Position numbers and translations under genes: made by a program. Below the pieces are notes generated by a model. The model searched no databases. It was not told where the DNA came from and saw nothing but the letters and a program-made list of their open reading frames with translations. This document shows positions 23,191-33,225 of a DNA stretch of 64,000 bases, in pieces. How positions within the stretch are numbered: position 1 is the stretch's first letter; the number at the start of each line of letters is the position of its first letter. The stretch comes from Phoronis australis. Taxonomy: Eukaryota > Phoronida > Phoronidae. Location: assembly GCA_002633005.1 (NCBI GenBank), contig NMRA01000014.1:932970-996969 (forward strand), given 5' to 3'.

Positions 23191-23289
23191 TATCCTGTTT
23201 GACACGTTCTCCTTTTTAGCCTTTTTTTCTTGGATAATACTTCAAGAATCAAGGAAAATGCTTGATTTTTAGAGGAAAAAACAGAAAAA

Positions 23290-23428
23290 ATTCCTGGGCG
23301 GGAGGGGGGCAAACTCCCCTCCCGACCTCCCCCCATTCGGTGCTATGCTCATATACAATAGTGGTTTGCGCAAATGCTTACAGAAAAAAATGTTGCCCCC
23401 CCCTGTGATATCCTAGATCCGCCACTGG
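23290..23428. mobile_element. MITE-like element, CCTAGATCCGCCACTG type 2, copy 1
   Basis: Contains CGACCTCCCCCCATTCGGTG, GTGGTTTGCGCAAATGCTTA and the end TATCCTAGATCCGCCACTGG. The same modules are at 31114-31234. The left end is truncated or ill-defined. Confidence 0.6.
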
Positions 23429-23555
23429 TTCTTCAGACATGAGTCATACAGTTCTGACCAGAAATCTTCAGATATAAAACGAAACTGAATTATTACCCAT
23501 AATTTAAGCCGACTCCACCGACCAATCATTTTCGTCGCCGCTATTTTAAGTTGTT

Positions 23556-23668
23556 ATGCAATGTTTCGGGGTCGCGAAACACTGGCCTATCACTCTTGTG
23601 ATTTTGTGTCTGATCTTGTGTTATCTCGCTTTTCTCGCAAAAAAATATTCTGCGGAACACATCACAGG
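23556..23668 (+). CDS. Possible signal-peptide first exon, gene unknown
   Basis: An ATG opens MQCFGVAKHWPITLVILCLI followed by LCYLAFLAKK, a good signal or anchor sequence, and ends in phase 1 at ACAG|GTAAAA. No downstream plus-strand exon that continues it was found before 56672. It may be a chance frame. Confidence 0.22.
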
Positions 23669-24967
23669 TAAAATTTTCCCTATTTCAGCCCTCACTTTGC
23701 CAAGCAGACGTTCGCCTACGTACGCCGTAACTTTGTACGTGACACACTGCTATTCGTGAAAGATCAATACGTCACCACCTTACAATCACGTGGTTTCGAC
23801 CTTGTCATTAGTTTACTACATGAATGCCACTAAGCGTTTTTCATTCGCAATGATGCTGTATATACGGTGATAATGTATTGCTCCAGGAAAATGTTTGCCG
23901 TTTGACAGATGCGAATTTCACGTATTTGCAGCAATTTATTTGAGGACATACCCGTGCGAATTTCAAACTTGCAATAATTAGTTTAAAAAATTACAGGTGT
24001 GGACTACGCTAGAACTAAAAATGAGCATGCGCAAACGTGATCTAAACAAATGCAAGTGTAGCTACCATTCAAAATCATGTTTTACGTATGTTTTACAACT
24101 CACAAACTGCGTCCACAAGAGCAAACTTCAGCGGATTTTACGTTTCAATGTTTCACTTGACATCAAAGTGTGTCCATTCAAGTCCAGATTAGTGAAAGCC
24201 ATGCCTCTACTCGCCTACCAGCATGGTGATATAGTAAAATAATTACATTGTGTGTCTATATTGCATGGTAAAACAGTTTCATGGCAGCTCTTCGCCATCA
24301 CTTTTTATTTAATTTACTCGCATATATAAAAACTCTTACCAGGACTATAAGGCGAGTCTAGCCTGGTAGTACCAATAGCTAGAATAAACACGGTCACTAA
24401 AACAGAAACAAACAGATAGTACAGTTACGCTTCGTAAGGTACACTAATCAAACGACACAATGCACGAATGTACACAAACTCCCAAGAAATCAGATGTGAA
24501 ACAATTAGAAAAGATTATTACCGAAATATAATGTAAAAAACAGAATTCGTTTTCTGATTAGTATGTTTTCTGTTTGACAATAAGTTTGGTAAATATTGAA
24601 GTAGTTCGTACTTTTACAACACCAGCTAGATATCGTTTGAATGAATATGTTAAGTTAATCCGAAGCCGGTCGTCGAGGTCTACCTATTTAAAGCATAAAC
24701 TGAAAGAGTCCATATGAAAACAAAACTGCAATCACGAATTCATTGCGTAAATTTATGACTTAAGCTATTTACTCGCTATGTTAAAAAGAAATCTGCATAA
24801 TGCCAAATCCCCTTGAAGTGCAACGCAAAACGCAGGTTGTGCATGCGGCTTTAACAATACAGTTCACTCTCGACTTGCTTTAGATTCGACATTTCAATTC
24901 CAATACTGAAACAAACATACGCGTGCAAGAAATGAATTTGTACATGAAGCACTGTATAGACCTGATT

Positions 24968-25137
24968 CATGCAATCGCCATTAGTAGTGAGCCTCTTCTT
25001 AGGTTTAAAAACAATGCATTTGAGACATGAATATAATGAGGCACTCGAAAAAATCACGTTTTTCGTTGTATTTAAGCGTAAAATGTATTGTTTTTAAAAC
25101 CTAAAAAGAGGCTCACTATCAAAATGGCGACTGTATG
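24968..25137. mobile_element. MITE, copy 2 of the family at 14632
   Basis: Ends CATGCAATCGCCATTAGTAG and CAAAATGGCGACTGTATG are inverted repeats. The inner CTCTTCTTAGGTTTAAAAAC and AACCTAAAAAGAGG are mirrored too. Similar in length and sequence to 14632-14805. Confidence 0.75.
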
Positions 25138-25701
25138 AACATGTTGTATATGTATACACACTACACATAACATTGCGACCAAGCCCTCATGAAAGGCCAA
25201 CCCCACAGTTGACTTTTTGACGGTGAGATCGAATATCCATGTATCTTGTGTGAATAACTGGCCGATGCAAACTCGATCATGTGCACTGAACAGCTTACTA
25301 CGTAGATTGGTTGATGTCAAAAACCACCACCACAACCTCCAGTCTCATCAAGAATAATTAACAGTCTCAAATTCAGCTTATGTCCGCATTTGAATAAAAA
25401 ATAAAAGTTTAATTACAATAGATTTAAGTTTTTGTTTACAAGAAATGTGAGCTTTGACTCGATGTATGATATTCCTACGCGGTTGCAGTAGCGTGGTTTG
25501 TCTTGCTCACGTACTTACTGTATAACGAAAGTGAATGAAGAAGTACGCAAACAGTGTCGGTCCCTTATATAAATGTGAGCAATTCTTAATCAAAAATACG
25601 GCTGCTTTAAATTTTTGTTGGTGGCGTAATACAAAGAAATACATTAGCAGTGTCAGGCAGAGAACGTATTGCCCTGCGTAAACAAGCCTCACAGAACTTA
25701 A

Positions 25702-26992
25702 AGGCGAAGGCAACCTTTTTTCATGTCACGTTTAGCAAAAATAAGGTCTGTTGAGTATCCCAGACATTTTTTCATTTAATTACAGCTTTTCGTAATTTAA
25801 TTAATTTCTCGTCCTCTACTCCGGAAGTGACGCTTTGGGATGCAAGAGTTTCGCGCCAATTTCTTTTCATACAGTCAGACTGTGAGAGCTGTCAATTCAG
25901 TCATTGTTCTACCTCGGATGACATAAGTTCGGTCGTCGTTTGCTTTTGTTTACGAGTCAGTCAACATGCCACGCTGTTGCTGCGTACCAGGACGTACTCA
26001 TTATCGTCTCACACACGCTTTGGGTACCTTGCATCGCTTTCCAAAGGATGACAAACTTCGCCGTACTTGGCTAGCTCGTTCGTGTGAAGAACACAGCGCT
26101 ACCCGCTCACGCAACGTACAAAGCAGTGGCAAGCATTTTCAGCCGTCAGAGTGCGACAGAGATATACATTGATGAAGGTCCCTGCGAAACAACGCCTGAC
26201 GGGTTCCATACCGTCGCTGCTGATTCCCGGCAGTGCCCCGTCGCCACCCCCGAGAAGTGCGTTTTTGAAGAGAGAAGCCTCGCGACCTGTGGCCACTATA
26301 AACAGTGACTGGAGGCACTTCATCTACTGTCATCCATGCCTCCGAACGTACCCCATAGCGTGCAATTCCAGGAACTAGCAGTGATTCCCCATGTGCTGTT
26401 GTCTCTAGCCCAGAGCCTGTAAGCACCCCTGCAGCGATAGTGGGAGTGCAGGCCCAGTTTGACACCCAGTGATCGAAAGTACAGTTCGTCATATCCAGTG
26501 AACAGATCGCTGAGCCTAAGATTGATAAGTTTATTGTGGACTTGTATTGGAGCTATTTAGAAGGTGCCAGGTGTGTGTCGAGGGAGTCGCACGACGGGAC
26601 TTTGTAGGCCTAAGCAGTTTGGGTGCTCAAGTCAGCATCCACTGGGAGTGTGTCGCGGTACACTCGGGCAAGTGGGACAGTTCTTCCTCTGTAGGTGAGA
26701 CAATAATGAATACATCTCGGTAGGCAGCAACAGCGTGGCATGTTGACTGACTCATAAAAGCAAACGACGACCGAACTTATCACCACCGAGGTAGAACAAT
26801 GACTGACTCGACTGCTCTCACAGTCAGACTGTGTGAAAAGAAATTGGCGCGAAAGTCTTGCTTCCCAAAACGTCACTTCCGGAGTAGACGACGAGTAATT
26901 AATTAAATTACGAAAAGCTGTAAATAAGTGAAAAATCTGGGATAATCAACGAATTTTGCTAAAAATGACATGAAGAAAGGTTGCCTCCGCCT
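25702..26992. mobile_element. THAP-containing DNA transposon remnant with long inverted ends and TTAA target duplications
   Basis: TTAA (25698-25701 and 26993-26996) flanks inverted ends AGGCGAAGGCAACC / GGTTGCCTCCGCCT. The inverted arms are about 290 bp each and include CTACTCCGGAAGTGACG and a start codon in both arms (25966 plus, 26741 minus) opening MPRCCC. The left arm continues into HRFPKDDKLRRTWLAR and GKHFQPSEC, which is a THAP zinc-finger layout. The expected second zinc cysteine is Arg and the frame is broken. TTAA plus THAP suggests the Kolobok superfamily (inference). No transposase catalytic domain is present, so it is non-autonomous. Confidence 0.7.
25966..26172 (+). pseudogene. 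Degenerate THAP zinc-finger coding segment
   Basis: The frame begins MPRCCCVPGRTHYRL, includes the HRFPKDDKLRRTWLAR helix-loop motif and GKHFQPSECDRD, then stops. THAP domains use C2CH zinc ligands; here the position after VPG is Arg instead of Cys and the middle is scrambled. It is part of the element at 25702-26992, not a host gene. Confidence 0.6.
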
Positions 26993-26999
26993 TTAAGGG

Positions 27000-29900
27000 A
27001 CAACCAGGCAGTAAAGTGGCAGTCTCAGATAGTGTATCCTATATTGCGTAAACATACATCACTAGACAACCAAGTTCAGTAACTGTCTCGCGGCGATAAA
27101 AATCTAGCCAAAATCACGCCCTTTCATTGAAAATACAAGGTGATATCTCGCGAGATCTTGCTTTTCTCGCGTCGTTACTGAACTCCACTCAGGTATCGCA
27201 TGCAGCTGTTTTTAATGCAGTTTTTTGGTAATGAAATGATAAAAATACGATTGTGAACTGCAAAAATAGATCGTAAACGTGAAATACATGGTTTCAACAG
27301 TAAGTAACAGGTCGTTTGATTACTGCAGACAAGCGACCTAATATTCATGTTGCCGCCAGAGCGTTCGACATATGCGTAGCGGGTTTTTGTTTGTTTCTAG
27401 TTTGCAGCCGGTCAAGTGGAAATATTTGTATTAATTAGTAATTATTGACTCGAAGGATAATGTCGTGACATAATTTTCCTTTTAAAGAGGCCTGAAACGC
27501 GATAAACAGACTTAAATTGTGATATTGAAAGGGGTTCTCTACCACTGAAACAGAATTCAACCTGCTCACCAGGTATTTGTAGAGTTTGTCTGAAAAGATT
27601 TTTAATTTCTGTTGATATCAAAGCATTTTCTTTTAGTTTCAAAAACAAAAACGATCTGTCAACTGCTCGTCATTTTTGTCCCACAAGGCAAAGCACGTCT
27701 CCCTATTTCTATGGCAAGATATAGATGTAGCATATTTCCCTCATATGGAAAATCTGACCTTTGACCTCAAATGACTTCAAGCAACTGACTGCGTGCATTT
27801 ATCTGAAGTGGGAGGGAGACTAGAAACTGTGCTTCGCGCATATTTCAAAAATCGTGAATTTTGTGATTTTTTCTGGAAATTTCCTCACAGGGGAAAGTGA
27901 ATTACCCTGCACTAGACGTTGCGAGATGGTACTTTCATCAGGATTTGTTCAAAAGATATTTTTGACGAGCTTTCGCGTTCCATGCTTCTTTAAATTCTTT
28001 TAAGTTTGTAGAATTGCTACCACTTTTTTAATGCGGAAGAGTAAATTTGCTTCAAAACAAAAACAAAGCTTTTTACAACTTTTGTTTAGTTTGTATAACA
28101 TCAATGTTTCGAAAATATCTAAAAAGACTTTGGAGACTCTTGTGGAAAAAATACGAACCATTTTTGATGTTCCAAAGGTTTTAAACCTTTTGTTTTAGCT
28201 CAAAGTGAAAGTCACTTTAATTGAAGGTAAAAGTAACTATGGAAAACACAAAACCGATCTTTAGGCCTATTATTATGTTTCAACGTGCCCAAGATAGAAA
28301 TAAACGTCATGGATGAAGCTACAGCCTAGAATTACTGGATCAGTACGAGTTTCTGGTTCATCTTCTCTTATTCTTTAGAGCATACCTTTGCAAAGCCGGA
28401 TAACCGCTGTGCATCCCTGCCTTCCAGCTCTGTGCTTCATGTGCATCGGTGCGTCGTTACGTTGGCATGACCATCGCCTTCACTAAATTGGCATTCTGTG
28501 TAAATGACGTCATCGCTTACGTCGCGCAATTGATGACGCATTAAGCGATACCTTATTGGATGCGTGGATGTTTCCAACACTACTACATGCCCGTCATTAG
28601 TATGCTAACATCAAAATTTCATAGGGGTACATAACAGTTTTCACTGGAATTTGCCTATCAGAACACACGTCAATGGACTCGTCACTCTTTCTTCACTCTG
28701 TCGAAAACTGCATGCAAAAAATGAAAAGTTTTTGAGTCATTTCACATCACAAGCCCTACACGTGAACACAGAAACTTTATTCTCCTTTGTATTTTTGACC
28801 CTCTCACTCCTACTAGAAAGCAAAATAGGCTTAGAAAAAGGGGGTAAAAACACAAAATCGGCACCTTTTCAGCCCAAAACCACCACTTCTCTGCCGATGC
28901 ACGACATAAGCCAACATTAGATTCTGAAAGCAAATTTCCTACAGATTCCAAAAATGTGGCCCAAAAGTATTGTCGACCAACAAGTTTATTTTTGCAATTC
29001 TGGCTTCTTTGAGGGTTCGATTTCTCAGTCGCTACCTAGCAATGCACAAATGCAACAGGGGACCGCCATCTTGAAGAAGGGACTGCAAATTGGACGCGGC
29101 CGCAGCCTAATGTTTCAGTGACACCATGTGAAAGGATCCGCATAGGCCAAATGTAGAAATTCTAGTAAAGTGTCAATTTATGTATCAGTGTGGACTACTC
29201 AACGATACGTACGGTTTCGTACCCTGTTCAAGTTGGATTGACTACTCGACGGTACAAGTATTAATATAATTTAAATATTCAATGTAGGGGCAGTTGTTTA
29301 AGAAATGCTTTGTTAAAGAAAATACAACGTTCCATCTTCAGTTAACAACCTCGAATTGATACTTTGTGCAAGAACTGACTGCCTCTGAGAGACCATCGTA
29401 TATCTGCAGACATGTCGCCTTGTTTACTTTGTACTGCATGCGTTCCATACTTTTTAACTAACCCGGCTCGGTTTTTATGTATAGCCTGCCTTCAATAAAA
29501 CAACCCCTTCCAGAACTGTAGTGCTTTCTATCACATAACATGCTGTACCACGGCATGAGAATAACCACGTCCACACATGTCCATGACATCGAAAGCTAGG
29601 CTACGGATCTAGGCCTAATTTTTTTACTCAAAATCAACTCGAAAATATATTTGGCATTTCCACTTCCAATTCTCCTTCAATAACAATTTAAGATATGGAT
29701 TACGCAAGCCATTCTGCAGTTCAAATTTGGACTTGATGGCCCCTAGATTAGAGTCACAAACTCGAGTAAAAACTCGAGATTTCGAGTTCAGCTTCGATCT
29801 GAAAGCTTTAATACTGGGGTCATAAAGTGCAAAATAGGATTATCCAGTTATTCACGTACTCCATTAGGTAATCGAGAACAGAATACTAGACGCTTATCTC

Positions 29901-30110
29901 GAATTCACACCAAAGTAGAACGGAAAATGTCAAACATAATTTCGAGTCGATTTCGAATAAAAAGGCTTCATCCCGGTTCGTGAACTTATCCATCAGCGTA
30001 CTACCATATGTAATCCGGCTCCGGCTAATCACCCAGGCATCATAAACCAATTAGTTCCCTGAAATCAAGTCGTAGGTGGTTGAAGAATATGCTTTCGTCG
30101 AGAAGTTGAG
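27000..30110. other. Intergenic stretch without a recognised gene
   Basis: Only short open frames without domains. A block near 29750-29830 (ACTCGAGTAAAAACTCGAGA, TTAATACTGGGGTCATAAAG) resembles sequence near 10630-10760, so an old dispersed repeat is likely. Confidence 0.4.
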
Positions 30111-30420
30111 TAGATTTCGGCTTCGTTCGCCTTCAAGAGATGGCGCCTCTTTCTACTGATAATATTTCAAGCTGGTGTTCTAATGTTATAAGACCGAGGT
30201 CTATCACCAGATGGAAAGACCAACTCGGCTTAATGGGGTCCATGTGGGACCTGTCTTATGTCTGCTATAGTCTTGAGGTCCGTCAAGGGTCTGCCTTTGC
30301 CAGCATAGTAAGCCTTGCTGCTATAACGATAATTAGAGAGTCTATCTACCACCTGTTGTGTCCTATACCACATTATGCTTCAGCAGTAGGTCAATAGTAG
30401 GTAAGAGTGTCCGGGTGCGT

Positions 30421-31010
30421 CTACCCATGCACCGTTGCACCTGCGAACCAAGTACCGGTATGCCATGCCTTGCGGTATTCGACTAGTGAAGAAGTGACAA
30501 CTAAGTCACGATCTTTCTGTTTGGCTTTTTTCATAAGGTTCTTTGCAATCTGTACGGGTTTCTCCACCACGCCATTTGCTTGTGAATACTTGGCACTGAA
30601 ACACTGTACACGAAACCCACACTGTCCATTAATTAAAGCCAACTCGTGACTGGAGATTTGAGTAGCCTGATCACAATACACTATTTCTGGCATACCGTAC
30701 CATCCACTGCAATCATACCTTCCAAAACCTTAACAGACTGAGTGATGTGGTCGGTCAGCTCTTCTACCTCAAGATATCTTGAATAGTGGTCCACAGTTGC
30801 AATATAATGTAGCCTTTCAAATTCGAATACATCTACAGACACAACTTGCAGTGTTGGCACTGCTGACGTCATCACAGACTCGCGCTGCTGAGCACTTCAA
30901 AATTGTTGACAAGTAGGACAGTTACTGACGGCATCATCCTTACTAATACTTTTCCAAAATAATTCATCTTTTTGCGCTTCCCTTTGCCTTGATGGCTACA
31001 ATGAATCAAC
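30421..31010 (-). pseudogene. Ty3/gypsy-type retrotransposon integrase, decayed
   Basis: Read on the minus strand from 31010, a broken zinc-binding region (C-P-T-C-Q-Q followed by a stop) precedes VVSVDVFEFERLHYIATVDH and YSRYLEVEEL. After a frame change near 30685 come EIVYCDQATQ and KYSQANGVVEKPVQIAKNLM. These are the catalytic-core landmarks of an rve integrase (D in DVFEF, D in YCDQ, E in GVVEK). At least one internal stop and one frameshift show it is dead. No reverse transcriptase or LTRs were recognised next to it. Confidence 0.8.
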
Positions 31011-31113
31011 TTCAAACTTGGACTAGAAACTCATATTCGTAAACTATAATATATTCGAGCACAATCTAACAACCAATAATCTTGAATTTGCACAACAGTA
31101 GAAGAGAAATTGC

Positions 31114-31234
31114 AAACCCGCCTCCCGACCTCCCCCCATTCGGTGCTATGCGCATCTACAATCGTGGTTTGCGCAAATGCTTACAGCCGGACAAAATGTT
31201 GGACCCCCCTTGTGATATCCTAGATCCGCCACTG
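31114..31234. mobile_element. MITE-like element, CCTAGATCCGCCACTG type 2, copy 2
   Basis: Shares CGACCTCCCCCCATTCGGTG, GTGGTTTGCGCAAATGCTTA and TATCCTAGATCCGCCACTGA with 23290-23428. Confidence 0.6.
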
Positions 31235-31912
31235 AGTACTCACAAGAAACTTTCGATTTAAGTGTACTTGCTGCAATCACAGTAGATAATTTGTACTAAA
31301 CTTTTTCAGAAAATGTCTAGATTAGTGTAATTACGTCCATCCTAAAGTATGTTCAGCAAATCATTAACCCACGTAGCTCACGCCAAAGCGTGTTCAACAT
31401 GTTTCTTTAGTCACACTTTCTGTGAATTTACCTCAGTCTCTAAAAGATACACGGTAGCTAATCGTTATCGCTTTAGATTCTCACTAACTGCAACCTTAAA
31501 ATGTCTAGTAAACCCTATCTTCTCATTGTGAGTGTGTATGTGAAATAATTGCATGAGAACTATAAGCAAGCGTCTTTTGAATGTCCAAGCGCTTGGAAAA
31601 TCCCTCCGGCTTGCTCCCGTTTTCCTCGTCTTTACACCATGACTTGAACCAGGTCAGTGTTTCACTCGGAACTTTGTATATTACATTCTTAAGCAAATTA
31701 ATGTCACATTATTGCTTAACAACTCGTGTTTTGGGATCTCTTACATCTGCAGTAACTGTGTGAACGCAGTAATCGCGTTTCCCGAACAACTTTAGGCCAG
31801 CAGTCGATACTGGTCACCAACGTCAGTGCATATAGCACACAGTAAATTCGACGCTAGCGTCATTTGTATTTATCTTTTACTTGTTAGAACACGTTTTCAT
31901 ATTGTCGACAAC

Positions 31913-33225
31913 TTATTTTTCTGGGACAGTGGACAGTTGCGGTCTGGACGCTTCTTTTGCTTCAGGAGAATCGCACTCGGAAGATGTCCCAGTCAAATAG
32001 AAGTCTCTTCCACTACTTGGATCTCTCTTGATACTTCTACTTGATTTCTCTGCTGCTCTTAATTCTTTACGTGCGCGTTCATTCTCTTCGTCTATTGCCA
32101 TCTGGTGTGTAATAGAACTGAGGAGCTCCTCTTGTCGTTCTCCAATAGCTGGCCATGGCTCTGTGAAAGATAATTTAATGGCCTCTTCGCATGCACCCAA
32201 CGTCCACACGTAAAGGCACACCGCTGCCGACGACTCTGCTTCAAGTGCAGACTGAGATACGTGCTCTAGAATTTCTATTGCTCTGGCGGCAATGTCTGGG
32301 TGCAGATATCTAAATTTGAATTGCAGCAACCGCTCTTGAAACCCATCGCTCATGATAGCTTGGCATGCAGACCAGTCGTATTCTGTTGTGGTTTCACTCT
32401 CACCCAAGAGAAGCAACACTGCCACCATAACATCATGTACTTGATGGGACGGTTCGTCATCTTCTGCAATCTTTTTGATTTCTTCTGTATCTATATCTAG
32501 AAGCTCTGTTTGCAATTTATCGACGCGCTGAATGCTCTTCTGGACATTTTTGGCTACTTCCAGTTCTTTCTGGAGCCATCTCGAAGCCCCTGACCTTTCC
32601 ACGTTAACAACAACTTTGGCGATGTGCTTAATGTTTCTACTCTCTATTGCTTTCAATAGAGCAGCCTTTCTGTTGCTTGCAAACAGGACGAATTCAGACT
32701 CTTGTACTAATTCCTTATTTAACTGGAAACCCTTTTCGGCATGTCTCTCAACGAATGCTTTGTAAAGCTCTAGCGACTTCGTGATTTCTTCTTCGTCCAT
32801 CGCATGGTTGGCGTTGGTTACGTTCAATTTCAGCAAATCGTGATCCTGAATGAGTTGGTCGGTCGCTTCTTCTCGAGTGTCAATAATCTCCTTGGCTCGC
32901 GTCATCAATTTTTCGTCCATTTTGATCTGTGTACTGCGCTGGCACGCGTCCTCGTACATAGACATAGCATAACGCATTGTCGGTTTGTCTGGATATTTGG
33001 AACATTCTGCGGCTGTAACACACTTCCTTAAAACTTCTTGCTTGTAGTGTATTGATTCTACGGAAGCTTTTTTTGCCATTTCCTCTGAAGTAGCTATACG
33101 AATACGCTGCCTATTTTTGCAGTAGCACACTAAACCAATAACAATGATGATAACTAGTGCAGCTCCCACAACACCTACCCATACACCGTAGCGTTGGAAG
33201 AAATCGGAGATTTTCCATTCCGTCA
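31913..33225 (-). CDS. Gene C last exon: transmembrane helix and cytoplasmic domain with dynein MTBD-like segment
   Basis: The acceptor CATTTTTCAG precedes 33225 and the frame ends at TAA 31915-31913 (about 436 residues). Membrane helix VWVGVVGAALVIIIVIGLVC is followed by CKNRQR. Helical-hairpin units follow (ALLKAIESRNIKHIAKVVV, SRWLQKELEVAKNVQKS). The segment coded by about 32458-32168 reads DEPSHQVHDVMVAVLLLLGE, then YDWSACQAIMSDGFQERLLQ, and ends SSAAVCLYVWTLGACEEA. The W-x-A-C-x-x-I-M-x-D-x-F...L-x-x-F and S-S-A-A-x-x-L-x-x-W patterns are those of the dynein stalk tip. A final charged helix (IDEENERARKELRAAEKSSR) and a Ser-rich tail close the protein. Confidence 0.85.

Noticed and set aside
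25510-25713. Signal-peptide exon for gene B on the minus strand
   Set aside because: The hydrophobic frame meets its donor in phase 0, while the lectin exon needs phase 1. The phase-1 frame has a stop and no Met.
25966-26172. Host THAP transcription factor gene
   Set aside because: It lies within the arm of a TIR element, lacks a zinc ligand and is out of frame after the domain.
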